Positions 30,512 to 38,863 of a DNA stretch of 64,000 nt are shown one piece after another. Source of the DNA: Mixta tenebrionis (GTDB lineage: Bacteria > Pseudomonadota > Gammaproteobacteria > Enterobacterales > Enterobacteriaceae); the NCBI RefSeq assembly GCF_006517625.1, contig NZ_VHQI01000007.1, forward strand, positions 186,001-250,000, read 5' to 3'. Position 1 is the first letter of the stretch; every line of letters begins with the position of its first letter. The translations under genes and the position numbers were made by a program. The notes beneath the pieces were generated by a model, which did not search any database, was not told the origin of the DNA, and was given only the letters and a program-made list of their open reading frames with translations.

Positions 30512-31732
30512 TTAAAACTCCCTGGTGTTGATAGAGCGAAACGTCTGAACAGCTACGTCAGCGAATTTTGGATCATTAATGTTATAAGGTAATCGTATAA
30601 TTTTTCTTTTTTGGGTCTGCTGCAGTTCCGCTTCCAGCGTGGTAATGAAGGCTTCATTCGCTTCGGGCGCCCAAAATGGCATACCCGGCGCATCAAGCGC
30701 GGAAAATCCGCCTTCAGGAATCAGAAACCGCACTTCCCCTTCGCAGCGATTTAATTTAGCGGCAATCCATTGCGCCATCGCGCGATTTTCCCCTGGTGTG
30801 GTGCGCATTAGCGTGACCTGAGCGTTATGGTAATAAAACAGCCGGTCCGCATATTTTTCCGGCACGCTCGCAGGATGGCCAAAATTAACCATATCCAGCG
30901 CGCCGCAGGAAACAACATAAGGTATTTGTGAATGGGCGATGGCATCAAAGCGCGTATCGCCGCACGCCAGCACGCCGCCGGCCAGCAGATCGCAAACTTC
31001 CGTGGTGGTCAGATCGAGCGCGCCGGCCAGCATACCGCTATCCGCCAGCTTCTCCATCGCCATGCCGCCGCTGCCGGTAGCATGAAAAACCAGACAGTCG
31101 TAATCCGCTTCCAGCTGCTGGCTCACCGCCTGAATACATGGCGTGGTTACGCCAAACATCGTCAGGCCGAGCGCCGGTTTATCATCAGGGCTGGCTTCCG
31201 GCCGGAACAGCACCGCGCCGGCGATCTGATGCGCCGCATTGCCCAGCACCTGACGTGAGATGCGGTTAATGCCGGCGACATCGGTAACGGAGTAGAGCAT
31301 ACTGATATCGCTGGCGCCGATATAGCCGGAGATATCGCCGGAGGCCATAGTTGAGACCATCACTTTCGGTACGCCTACCGGCAACGCCTGCATCGCGGGC
31401 GTAATCAACGCCGTACCGCCTGAGCCGCCTAAGCCAAGAATCCCCGCCACGTCCTGGCGCGACTTAAGGTAGTTTTCAAAAGCCAGCGTCATCGCAGCGA
31501 TAGCGTTGCCGCGATCGTCGCAAAATACCGCTTCGGCGCCTTGTGGATGAAAAGCAGCTACGTCACTCGGCTTTACATCGGTAACAAAAGCATGATTAAG
31601 CGCCTGGGTAGAGAGATCGATCGTCTTCGTCTGCAGACCAGTTTTATTAATCAAATCGCGGACGTAAAGTAACTCTCTTCCTTTAGTATCCGCCGTAGCA
31701 ACTATGTAAACGTAATCGGTTTCTTTTTTCAT
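30512..31732 (-). CDS. Tm-1-like ATP-binding protein (UPF0261)
   Basis: A 406-residue cytoplasmic protein of the UPF0261 family, related to the N-terminal region of tomato Tm-1, which binds and inhibits a tobamovirus replication protein. Visible motifs are [18 protein letters not shown] at the N-terminus, [27 protein letters not shown] and [16 protein letters not shown]. No bacterial reaction is firmly known. It is the first gene of a two-gene operon with a PEP-hydrolase-family partner, divergent from a tetR-type gene. Confidence 0.88.
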   Translation of the reverse strand: MKKETDYVYIVATADTKGRELLYVRDLINKTGLQTKTIDLSTQALNHAFVTDVKPSDVAAFHPQGAEAVFCDDRGNAIAAMTLAFENYLKSRQDVAGILGLGGSGGTALITPAMQALPVGVPKVMVSTMASGDISGYIGASDISMLYSVTDVAGINRISRQVLGNAAHQIAGAVLFRPEASPDDKPALGLTMFGVTTPCIQAVSQQLEADYDCLVFHATGSGGMAMEKLADSGMLAGALDLTTTEVCDLLAGGVLACGDTRFDAIAHSQIPYVVSCGALDMVNFGHPASVPEKYADRLFYYHNAQVTLMRTTPGENRAMAQWIAAKLNRCEGEVRFLIPEGGFSALDAPGMPFWAPEANEAFITTLEAELQQTQKRKIIRLPYNINDPKFADVAVQTFRSINTREF

Positions 31733-31883
31733 TTTTGTTAAACATTCCTGTCATTATATCCAATAAAAGGCTGATAATACTGAAATAAAAACCAAAATGC
31801 TTTCCGCAGACAGATGACAAGGCGCCTGCACGAGACAACAGTATCACCGTCTATAATGTTAAATCAAGTAAATGAAATGTGCG

Positions 31884-31900
31884 TCTCATCAATTATGAGA
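31884..31900. promoter_or_regulatory. Operator candidate for the TetR regulator
   Basis: TCTCAT-CAATT-ATGAGA is a perfect 6-bp inverted repeat with a 5-bp spacer in the divergent region between the Tm-1-like operon and tetR. Size and place fit a TetR-family operator; binding is inferred. Confidence 0.5.
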
Positions 31901-32022
31901 AAAAACTGATTATTAACCATAACGAATTGTTCCCTGTTAAAATCGTCAGTTCTGATATAGTGCCAATATGTTATGCAGTAAGGCGGGCAATCAGGCCGCA
32001 ACAGAAAAAACAAGAGGTTAAA

Positions 32023-32658
32023 GTGATAGAAAGGGATCCCCAGGCAAGCATGCCGATGACGTCCACGCGCGCCCGTACGCGCCGGTTATTAATCGAAACG
32101 GCAATGAAAATGTTCGATAGTGGGAGCTTTCCTTCTATTACCGAAGTGGCACAGGCGGCTCAGCTCTCCCGCGCAACGGCCTATCGCTACTTTCCCACGC
32201 AGAGCGCGCTGGTTTCAGCAATAGTGACCGAAACGCTAAGCCCAATGAAAAATTTCCAGCCCACCCGGCATGATGTCGGCGACCGGATCGATGAGCTGCT
32301 GGCGTTTGCCTTTCCACGCATGCTGCAGCATGAAGGTACGCTGCGCGCGGCGCTGCACTTATCGCTGACGCAGTGGGCGCAGTCGCGTTCCGATCATCTG
32401 CCGCTGATCAAAGAGAAGCTGATTCGCGGCAACCGTAAACAAACGCTACAGCGGGTGCTGGAACCTCTGCGCGCCGAGCTGCCGCCCGTACTGTTACAAA
32501 AAGTGATGTATGCGCTATCGTTAGTTTATGGTTCAGAAATCTTTATGGTAATGAAGGATATCTGGGGCTGCGATGATGATACCTTGCAGGATGTCGCCCG
32601 CTGGATAGCGAAAGCGATTGTGCGTCAGGCTCGTGAGGATGCGCGTTCAGGGCGCTAA
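32023..32658 (+). CDS. TetR/AcrR family transcriptional regulator
   Basis: A one-component repressor. The 211-residue product starts at GTG 32023 behind AGAGG; an ATG-less extension of 48 codons upstream would cover the promoter and the palindrome at 31884. The N-terminal helix-turn-helix is visible as ITEVAQAAQLSRATAYRYFP near residue 40, preceded by RTRRLLIETAMKMF. The C-terminal ligand domain has no recognised specificity. Divergent from the Tm-1-like operon, which it probably controls. Confidence 0.88.
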   Translation: MIERDPQASMPMTSTRARTRRLLIETAMKMFDSGSFPSITEVAQAAQLSRATAYRYFPTQSALVSAIVTETLSPMKNFQPTRHDVGDRIDELLAFAFPRMLQHEGTLRAALHLSLTQWAQSRSDHLPLIKEKLIRGNRKQTLQRVLEPLRAELPPVLLQKVMYALSLVYGSEIFMVMKDIWGCDDDTLQDVARWIAKAIVRQAREDARSGR

Positions 32659-32993
32659 TCGCCCTTCTGGCCAGCGGAGGTTGCGGAACTCAGAAGTTTC
32701 CAGCCTCCGGCGCCGGCGGCTGCTGACGCTCCCGCCCGCCGCTTAGCCGGCTCTTTTTCCCCGTTTCCCTGCCTGTTTTCCTGTACACAAAATAGCCAGG
32801 CCGCCAATAAAAGCGCAGATGGGCTACTATTTTTCTTAAACGATATTTCTCATTATCGTCATATACTTTTGCCTGCTGTACAAGCGCGCCGGAAAAAGCG
32901 AAAATTGGGCCAGGATTTACCGGAATAGCCATCCCCTTCCGGCGCAGGTTTTGTAATTCAGATGCAAAACAATTTCATCGAAATGGAGCCAGC
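32659..32993. other. Intergenic region between tetR and luxI
   Basis: No gene is supported. GC-rich repeats GCCGGC (32712 and 32746) can form a hairpin ahead of CTCTTTTTCC, probably the tetR terminator. Nearer luxI the DNA turns AT-rich. I looked for a lux box and found only weak matches around CCTGTACACA (32780) and CTGTACAAGC (32875). AAATGGAGCC before luxI supplies its ribosome binding site. Confidence 0.5.
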
Positions 32994-33644
32994 ATGATAA
33001 ATTTTCTTGATATTAACTACCAAAAATTATCAGAACAGAGATCAAGTGAACTGTTTATCCTGAGAAAGGAAACTTTCAAGGATCGTCTGGACTGGGCCGT
33101 TAACTGCATTAACGGCATGGAGTTTGATGAATATGACAATGAGCATACCACCTACGTTTTTGGCATCCATAATGATAACGTATTATGTAGCGTAAGGTTT
33201 ATTGAAACCCGCTACCCAAATATGATCACTCATACCTTCGCGCCCTGGTTTGACAAGGTTGAGCTGCCGTCAGGCAACTATATTGAATCCAGCCGCTTCT
33301 TTGTTGACAAAGAACGCGCCCGCAACAGCGAGCTCCATCAATATCCCGTTAGCAATATGTTATTTTTAGCGATGGTTAATTACGCACGTAACTATGGCTA
33401 CGAAGGGATCTATACCCTGGTGAGCCATGCCATGCTGCGGATATTAAAACGCTCAGGCTGGCAAATATCCGTAGTGAACCAAACGCTTTCAGAGAAAAAA
33501 GAGAAAATTTATATCGTTTTTCTTCCGGTTGACGATCGTAGCCGCGACACGCTGATAGCAAGAGCTAATCCAGATAATCTGTTCAGCCACAAAGAGTTAG
33601 AAAGTTGGCCGCTTAATTTTCAGCCTAACCCACCGCGGGTTTAA
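32994..33644 (+). CDS. Acyl-homoserine-lactone synthase (LuxI family)
   Basis: Makes an N-acyl-homoserine lactone signal from SAM and an acyl carrier protein thioester. The 216-residue protein keeps the LuxI-family residues R24, F28, W34, D45, D48, R68, E98 and R101 (LRKETF, DRLDW, EFDEYDNE, CSVRF, YIESSRFFVD), with numbering very close to EsaI of Pantoea stewartii. Probable product 3-oxo-C6-HSL by that resemblance, but the chain length cannot be read from sequence. The last 20 nt overlap the 3' end of the convergent luxR gene. Confidence 0.94.
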   Translation: MINFLDINYQKLSEQRSSELFILRKETFKDRLDWAVNCINGMEFDEYDNEHTTYVFGIHNDNVLCSVRFIETRYPNMITHTFAPWFDKVELPSGNYIESSRFFVDKERARNSELHQYPVSNMLFLAMVNYARNYGYEGIYTLVSHAMLRILKRSGWQISVVNQTLSEKKEKIYIVFLPVDDRSRDTLIARANPDNLFSHKELESWPLNFQPNPPRV

Positions 33645-34362
33645 TTAACTGTAATTCAACACCCATTCTGATGGCGTGTTTGGCATTCATAACACCTAAT
33701 TTTTTTACAACGTTGCCAATATGAAATTTTACCGTGCTCACTTTAATACCCAGGATAAGCGCAATCTCCTGATAGGTTTTACCTACGCTGGCCCAGTAAA
33801 GGATCTCGTTTTCACGGGGTGAAAAAATATCCTTGCTGATCTGTTTCTTACTCGTTGTGCTATTTTCCAGCTCTTTATACAGGGAGATAATCTTCTCGTG
33901 CACCCTGATTAGCAGCATTTGCAGCTTATCTTCCTGCTCTGCAACGATCGCCTCTGCTTCATTAACATGCTCTTCATTCATCAGGATGGAGAGCAATGCA
34001 AGGTTATTGTAATAATCATGTAAAATAAAAGAATGCCCGTTGGCTATCTTATAATTTTTGGACAGGTTGAATATTTTGGAGAAGTTAACTTCGGCATTAA
34101 TGGTGATGCTTTCATCCCACGAGAAAGGCGCGATACGCGTGAAGGATGCAATAACGACCGGATCGATCTGCTGATAGTTGTTTTCTTTATATATATCTAC
34201 CCACTCTTTCGGATAATTAGAAATCACCAGCATATCGGCAGGATTTTTTTTATTTAGCACCATATAAGCATATTTTAAGTTGCCGTATTGCTTTAATTTC
34301 CTGTCGAAGTAATACTGAGCGGTTTCGATGATCGCCTGATTTTCTGAAAAAAATAGTGACAT
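33625..34362 (-). CDS. Quorum-sensing regulator (LuxR family, EsaR-like)
   Basis: An acyl-HSL receptor and transcription factor. From ATG 34362 (MSLFFSENQ) it has 245 residues. The autoinducer-binding domain shows W54, Y58, D67, P68 and W82, and the C-terminal LuxR helix-turn-helix is at about 180-237 (FSPRENEILYWASVGKTYQE, then IKVSTVKFHIGNVVKKLG). The convergent, overlapping layout with luxI is that of esaI/esaR and related pairs, where the regulator often represses without signal. AAGG precedes ATG 34362; a TTG four codons upstream is unlikely. Confidence 0.93.
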   Translation of the reverse strand: MSLFFSENQAIIETAQYYFDRKLKQYGNLKYAYMVLNKKNPADMLVISNYPKEWVDIYKENNYQQIDPVVIASFTRIAPFSWDESITINAEVNFSKIFNLSKNYKIANGHSFILHDYYNNLALLSILMNEEHVNEAEAIVAEQEDKLQMLLIRVHEKIISLYKELENSTTSKKQISKDIFSPRENEILYWASVGKTYQEIALILGIKVSTVKFHIGNVVKKLGVMNAKHAIRMGVELQLIKPAVG

Positions 34363-34423
34363 CCTTAACCTCAAAATAACGTTACATTTTCCCTAATCTA
34401 TCCGCGACTACACGGCCCTGGGG

Positions 34424-34438
34424 TTAAGTTTAACTTAA
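34424..34438. promoter_or_regulatory. TTAAGTT/AACTTAA palindrome upstream of luxR
   Basis: A perfect inverted repeat, TTAAGTT-T-AACTTAA, lies 62 bp before the luxR start codon. It may be an operator or a promoter-overlapping site. It does not resemble a lux box. Confidence 0.35.
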
Positions 34439-34499
34439 AACAACCTGCCCTACATCGTAAAGTGTTCGCCAGGAGAAAACAAAGGTTAAATCTCAGGCA

Positions 34500-34559
34500 A
34501 AAAAAAACCTGACCATAGAAGGTCAGGTTGCCATTTGGCCAACACCAGGGAAAATTTAT
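34500..34559 (-). ncRNA. Candidate small RNA or luxR leader attenuator
   Basis: On the minus strand a consensus-like sigma-70 promoter (34566-34595) is followed after about 60 nt by a strong intrinsic terminator: AACCTGACC-TTCTAT-GGTCAGGTT and nine T residues (34500-34529). No open frame lies between. The luxR start is 138 bp further downstream on the same strand. This is either a short independent RNA or an attenuated leader of luxR. The transcription start is inferred from the -10 box. Confidence 0.45.
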
Positions 34560-34565
34560 CCGAAA

Positions 34566-34595
34566 ATTATCATACAGTTAACGCTGTTACGTCAA
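34566..34595 (-). promoter_or_regulatory. Sigma-70 promoter upstream of luxR
   Basis: On the minus strand TTGACG (34595-34590), an 18-bp spacer and GATAAT (34571-34566). Both hexamers match five of six consensus bases. It drives the short terminated unit described above. Confidence 0.55.
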
Positions 34596-34950
34596 GATAA
34601 ACCCTCATCATGTAATGGTATATCTATATAACCGTTTCAATTTGAAGGATCATTTTCAGTCTGTCCCCTGCTGGTTAAGCGAATCTGCAACGACAGCGCG
34701 AGCGCCGCCCGCCCGCCGTCGTTATGAATAAAGGCCTGGCGTCTGTTGGCGGCGGTTATTCTCCGCCATAGAGAAAGGTCTGATAAATAGCGCTCGCCGC
34801 TTTTCCCGCGCATGGGCGATATGTAAACCACCGCGCTTTTTAACACTGCATGCGGTAAACCCGGCGCAAACGCGCCGCTGCATTGACGCCTGGCTCACCA
34901 CTGCGCATGATGATTTTTCGCAGTGCACATATCTAACGGATGGGGTAACT
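34596..34950. other. Intergenic region upstream of the alkene reductase
   Basis: No gene is supported. Open frames here are short, lack ribosome binding sites and show no family resemblance. AT-rich DNA near 34600 changes to GC-rich DNA from 34670. A GGATGGGG ribosome binding site for the next gene lies at 34939-34946. Confidence 0.4.
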
Positions 34951-36018
34951 ATGGCAAGCCTGTATCAGCCGGTAAAAATCGGCGCGCTGGAACTGAAAAA
35001 CCGAATCGTCATGGCTCCGCTTACGCGTATGCGCGCGGTTGAGGCGCGTACGCCTAATGAAATTATGCTCAGGCACTATGTGCAGCGGGCCAGCGCCGGT
35101 CTGATTCTGACCGAGGCCACCTCGATTTCGCCGCAGGGCGTCGGCTATCCCAATACGCCCGGCATCTGGAGCGAGGAGCAGATCGCCGGCTGGCGAAAAA
35201 TTACCGACGCGGTGCATCAGGCCGACGGTAAAATTGTGCTTCAGCTCTGGCACGTGGGCCGCGTTTCCGATCCCATTCACCTGAACGGCGAACTGCCGGT
35301 CGCGCCCAGCGCCATCGCTCCGGAAGGGCACGTAACGCTGGTTCGCCCGCAGCGCCCTTATGTTACGCCGCGCGCGCTGGAAACTGATGAGATCCCCGGC
35401 ATTGTGGCGGACTATCGCCGCGCGGCGGAAAACGCCCGGCAGGCCGGTTTTGACGGCGTGGAAATTCATGCCGCAAACGGCTATCTGATCGATCAGTTCC
35501 TGCACGACGGCTCCAATAAGCGCAGCGATCGCTACGGCGGCCCGATTGAAAACCGCGCCCGCTTCCTGCTGGAGGTGGTTGATGCGGTGCTGGAAATCTG
35601 GTCAGCGGATCGCGTCGGCGTGCATCTTAACCTGATGTCGAACAGCTATTCGATGTCCGATTCCAATCCGCCGGCGCTGTTTGGCTATGTTGCGGAGCAG
35701 CTTGATGCGCGCCGCCTGGCCTTTATTTTCGCCCGTGAGGCTCTCACCATGGCAGAGCCGCTTGCTCCGCTGGTGCGGAAGAAGTTCAGCGGCGCCTTTA
35801 TCATGAACGAAGGGATTAATCGTGAAGAGGCAGAAAGGCTTATTGAGGAAGGCAAAGCGGACGCGGTGAGCTTCGGCAAGCTCTATATTGCCAATCCCGA
35901 TTTAACGGAGCGCTTCCAGCGCCAGGCACCGCTCAATACGCTCGACAGCGAGACGATTTATCGCATGGAGCCGCCCTATGAACGCGGCTACACCGATTAC
36001 CCTTTCCTGACGGAATAA
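34951..36018 (+). CDS. Old Yellow Enzyme-type alkene reductase (NemA-like)
   Basis: An FMN-dependent NAD(P)H oxidoreductase that reduces activated C=C bonds or nitro compounds. The 355-residue TIM barrel shows MAPLTRMRAV, LQLWHVGRVSDP, the substrate-binding pair H173 and N176 (EIHAANGYLIDQFLHD) and NKRSDRYGGPIENRARF. One oddity: the segment normally VGxRLSP, whose Arg contacts FMN, reads VGVHLNL here (His225). The protein may be altered in flavin binding or simply a divergent member. No operon partner. Confidence 0.88.
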   Translation: MASLYQPVKIGALELKNRIVMAPLTRMRAVEARTPNEIMLRHYVQRASAGLILTEATSISPQGVGYPNTPGIWSEEQIAGWRKITDAVHQADGKIVLQLWHVGRVSDPIHLNGELPVAPSAIAPEGHVTLVRPQRPYVTPRALETDEIPGIVADYRRAAENARQAGFDGVEIHAANGYLIDQFLHDGSNKRSDRYGGPIENRARFLLEVVDAVLEIWSADRVGVHLNLMSNSYSMSDSNPPALFGYVAEQLDARRLAFIFAREALTMAEPLAPLVRKKFSGAFIMNEGINREEAERLIEEGKADAVSFGKLYIANPDLTERFQRQAPLNTLDSETIYRMEPPYERGYTDYPFLTE

Positions 36019-36054
36019 GCGTTTTCCGGCGCGCCCCGACGCGCCGGCGTTTAC

Positions 36055-37374
36055 TTATGGCGTACCGGCTGCGGTCACGCGCCAGACGGTATTGCCTGCA
36101 TCATCGGCAATCAGCACCCCGCCCTGCCGATCCATCGCCAACCCTACCGGCAGCCCGCGAACTTCTTGCTGATCTTCCGTCAGAAAACCGGTAACTACCG
36201 GCTGCGGCTTGCCTGTCGGCCTGCCATCCTTAAAGGCGACGAACGACACGCGATAGCCGTTGAGCGGCGAGCGATCCCAGCTGCCATGCTCGCTGATAAA
36301 AGCGCCGCCGTGATACTGAGCCGGCAGCGCGTTGCCGGTATAGAACAGCAGCCCCAGCGGCGCAACGTGCGAACTAAGCGCATAGTCCGGCTTAATCGCC
36401 TTTTCCACCAGATCGGGACGCTGCGGCATGACGCGATGATCGATATGCTGACCATAATAGCTGTAGGGCCAGCCGTAAAAGCCGCCCTCCTGCACCGAAG
36501 TCAGATAATCCGGCACCAGATCGGCGCCGATTTCGTCGCGTTCGTTTACTATCGCCCAGAGTTTGCCGCTTTGCGGCTCCCACTGCAGGCCGGTGGGATT
36601 GCGCAGGCCGCTGGCGTAGATGCGGCTGCCGCCGCCAGCAATATCCACTTCCAGCACCGCCGCACGGCGATACTCCGCCCCAATGCCGTTCTCTACGATA
36701 TTACTGTTGGAGCCGACGCCAACATAAAGCTTGCTGCCGTCCGGGCTGGCCAGCAGTGATTTAGTCCAGTGATGATTAAGCGGCCCGCCCGGCAGATCGG
36801 TCAGCTCCGTACCGGGATCGTTAATGCGCGTTGCGCCCGTCTGATAGCGATAGCGCATGATGCTGTCGGCGTTGGCGACATAGAGCGTATCGCCCACCAG
36901 CTGCACGCCAAAGGGTGAATGCAGGTTCTCAAGAAAAATATGCTTTTCCCAGCTAACGCCGTCGCCGCTGGCGTTGCGCAGCAGCGTAATACGGTTGCCG
37001 CCCTTGCCGCCTTTGCCGGACGATTTCTGCACCATGCCCATTACCAGCTGTTTCGGCATACTGATCGGTTCAGTGCCGGGGCTGTTAGCCTCCACCACCA
37101 GCACGTCGTTATTCGGCAGTACATAGAGCTGGCGCGGATGCATCAGGCCGTCAGCCACTTTGCTAATGCGCAGGCCGCTGGCGACGCTGGGCGTCTCCCC
37201 CGCTTTCCACGCCACGCCTTTCGGCACCTGCATCGGCGGCAGCAGGAAATCCTGCGCCGGCGGCAATACCGGATTTGCGCCAACCTGGCTTTCAGGATCG
37301 ACCGTGGCCTGTTCATCACAGCCGCTCAGCAGCAGCGCGGAAGTCATCGCCATCAGCAACAGAGATTTTTTCAT
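36055..37374 (-). CDS. Sorbosone dehydrogenase / PQQ-type sugar dehydrogenase lipoprotein
   Basis: A 439-residue lipoprotein (signal ending LLLSGC, Cys19) with a six-bladed beta-propeller of the soluble glucose/sorbosone dehydrogenase family. Motifs include MHPRQLYVLPNNDVLVVEA near residue 80, LYVANADSIMRYRY, GLRNPTGLQWEP and ISEHGSWDRSPLNGYRV. The last carries the His that in family enzymes contacts PQQ. Substrate unknown; an aldose or sorbosone oxidised in the periplasm is the family expectation. Its ATG overlaps the stop of the DUF2231 gene (ATGA), so the two form one operon. Confidence 0.87.
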   Translation of the reverse strand: MKKSLLLMAMTSALLLSGCDEQATVDPESQVGANPVLPPAQDFLLPPMQVPKGVAWKAGETPSVASGLRISKVADGLMHPRQLYVLPNNDVLVVEANSPGTEPISMPKQLVMGMVQKSSGKGGKGGNRITLLRNASGDGVSWEKHIFLENLHSPFGVQLVGDTLYVANADSIMRYRYQTGATRINDPGTELTDLPGGPLNHHWTKSLLASPDGSKLYVGVGSNSNIVENGIGAEYRRAAVLEVDIAGGGSRIYASGLRNPTGLQWEPQSGKLWAIVNERDEIGADLVPDYLTSVQEGGFYGWPYSYYGQHIDHRVMPQRPDLVEKAIKPDYALSSHVAPLGLLFYTGNALPAQYHGGAFISEHGSWDRSPLNGYRVSFVAFKDGRPTGKPQPVVTGFLTEDQQEVRGLPVGLAMDRQGGVLIADDAGNTVWRVTAAGTP

Positions 37375-37811
37375 CGTGCGGCTCCTTCAGCATTACGCAG
37401 ACGCAGGGCAAGCTGGACATTGGCGAAGCAGATCAACAGCACCACCAGCGTTGAGAGGATCACGCCCGCCGGCGCCACCGCATAAGCATCGCGGCTGTGA
37501 ACAAAGGCGTTGAAAATTGCCAGCACCATCGCCAGCAGGTTGGCCCAGAAATCAACTTTTACCGCCGAGGTTTGCCGCCAGCTGGCGCCCACCCACACCT
37601 GCGCAAGGTTAATCAGCCGGGGAATAATGGCGATAATCAGCCCAAAGGCGATCAGCCAGCTGGCGCTTTTCGTCCACATCGGGTTGTAGCTTTGCAGATA
37701 GATGATGTCAAAGATCCACGCGGCGGCGAAAAAGCCGAGCGGCACGGGGTTAAAGCACTCATACAGCGCCACAGCAAGCGCCGAGTTGCGTCTGGTCGCA
37801 TTGGGATTCAT
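37371..37811 (-). CDS. DUF2231 membrane protein
   Basis: A 146-residue inner-membrane protein with about four hydrophobic helices (VPLGFFAAAWIFDIIYL, ASWLIAFGLIIAIIPRLI, FWANLLAMVLAIFNAFVH, GVILSTLVVLLICFANVQLA). From ATG 37811 it begins MNPNATRRN behind AGGAGC. DUF2231 proteins often accompany PQQ or sorbosone dehydrogenases, which suggests they hold or pass electrons from the periplasmic enzyme to the quinone pool. That role is inferred from gene pairing only. Confidence 0.8.
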   Translation of the reverse strand: MNPNATRRNSALAVALYECFNPVPLGFFAAAWIFDIIYLQSYNPMWTKSASWLIAFGLIIAIIPRLINLAQVWVGASWRQTSAVKVDFWANLLAMVLAIFNAFVHSRDAYAVAPAGVILSTLVVLLICFANVQLALRLRNAEGAAR

Positions 37812-37969
37812 TAGCTGGCTCCTGAAATAATAGACATATGACCGGCGACAACGCACGCTTTACCGTATCGCTATCCTGAAAAAGATTAGTAAACGTAAAG
37901 CTTTTCGCGCGGTAATTCGCTAAAAAAACGTCGTTTTCCCTGCGCGCAGCACGAAAGGCTCTTGTGGCA

Positions 37970-37981
37970 AAGATATATCTT
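37970..37981. promoter_or_regulatory. AAGATATATCTT palindrome upstream of the siderophore-interacting protein gene
   Basis: A perfect 12-bp palindrome, AAGATATATCTT, followed by GGATATG, lies 40 bp before the start codon. It is a plausible operator for the PadR regulator encoded next. No Fur box was recognised here. Confidence 0.4.
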
Positions 37982-38021
37982 GGATATGTTTCTGACTTTA
38001 GATCGCGACAAGGACCTTATA

Positions 38022-38807
38022 ATGAGTGCAGAGATTGCTACCCCGGCGTGGCCGCTTCCCACCCGTAAAAAAAATGAGCTGCGCCTGCGCCAGCTGCGCG
38101 TACAGAGCAAAACCCAAATCGGGCGCTTCTGGCGTATCGTGCTGGGCGGCGAAGATTTGCAGGGCTTCAACTCCCACAGCTTTGACGATCACATCAAACT
38201 TTTTTTTCCTGAGGCGGAAAACGGCGAGCTGCGCCTGCCGCAGGTTGGCGAGCAGGGCGTAGTCTGGCCGGAAGGACAGCGTCCGCCGTCTCGCGATTAC
38301 ACCCCGCTTGCCTGGGATGCGGCAGCCAGAACCCTGACTATCGATTTCTTTATGCATCCCGGCGGTCTGGCCAGCGGGTGGGCGCAACAGGCGCAGATTA
38401 ACGATCCGCTGATCGTCGGCGGACCGCGCGGCTCCTTCTGTATGCCGCTGGAGTACGCTTTCCAGCTCTACCTGTGCGATGAAACCGGCCTGCCGGCGCT
38501 CAACCGTCGCCTGACGGAACTACAGGCGGCGCAGAGCGATGCCGAAATTCATCTGCTGATAATGGCCGACGAAGCGCAAAGCAAAGCGTATCTGCCCGCG
38601 TTAGCGCAGGTTAACTACCATTTCCTGCCCGCTGAGGCCGACGCCGCGCGCGCCGCGCTGGAGCAGCTGACGATTCCGGCGCAGGGCTATTTCCTGTGGC
38701 TGACCGGCGAAGGCGCACGGGTAAAAAGCTTAATCGATTATCTGACCGAACAGCGCCAGGTTAACGACAGCTACCTGCGCGGCGTTGCTTACTGGCACAG
38801 TAAATAA
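38022..38807 (+). CDS. Siderophore-interacting protein (ferric reductase, YqjH/ViuB family)
   Basis: An FAD-dependent NADPH ferric-siderophore reductase releasing iron in the cytoplasm. From ATG 38022 (MSAEIATPAW) it has 261 residues. The FAD-binding domain includes SHSFDDHIKLFF and PSRDYTPLAWD, with DFFMHPGGLASGWAQQ and GPRGSF, and the C-terminal SIP domain has YFLWLTGEGARVKSL and LRGVAYWHSK. AAGGA lies 6 nt upstream. The next gene is a PadR regulator, recalling yqjH/yqjI in E. coli, but here the pair is tandem rather than divergent. Confidence 0.9.
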   Translation: MSAEIATPAWPLPTRKKNELRLRQLRVQSKTQIGRFWRIVLGGEDLQGFNSHSFDDHIKLFFPEAENGELRLPQVGEQGVVWPEGQRPPSRDYTPLAWDAAARTLTIDFFMHPGGLASGWAQQAQINDPLIVGGPRGSFCMPLEYAFQLYLCDETGLPALNRRLTELQAAQSDAEIHLLIMADEAQSKAYLPALAQVNYHFLPAEADAARAALEQLTIPAQGYFLWLTGEGARVKSLIDYLTEQRQVNDSYLRGVAYWHSK

Positions 38808-38863
38808 GCGCATTAGCCGATATCTGTCGGCACGCTTTTCTCGTTCTAAACAAGGATAATGTG

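Noticed and set aside
32780-32890. Possible lux boxes (CCTGTACACA, CTGTACAAGC) upstream of luxI
   Set aside because: Only half-sites match; neither forms a 20-bp palindrome like known EsaR or LuxR sites.
32690-32932. 80-codon minus-strand frame between tetR and luxI
   Set aside because: Low-complexity Arg/Pro-rich translation over a probable terminator; no start signal.
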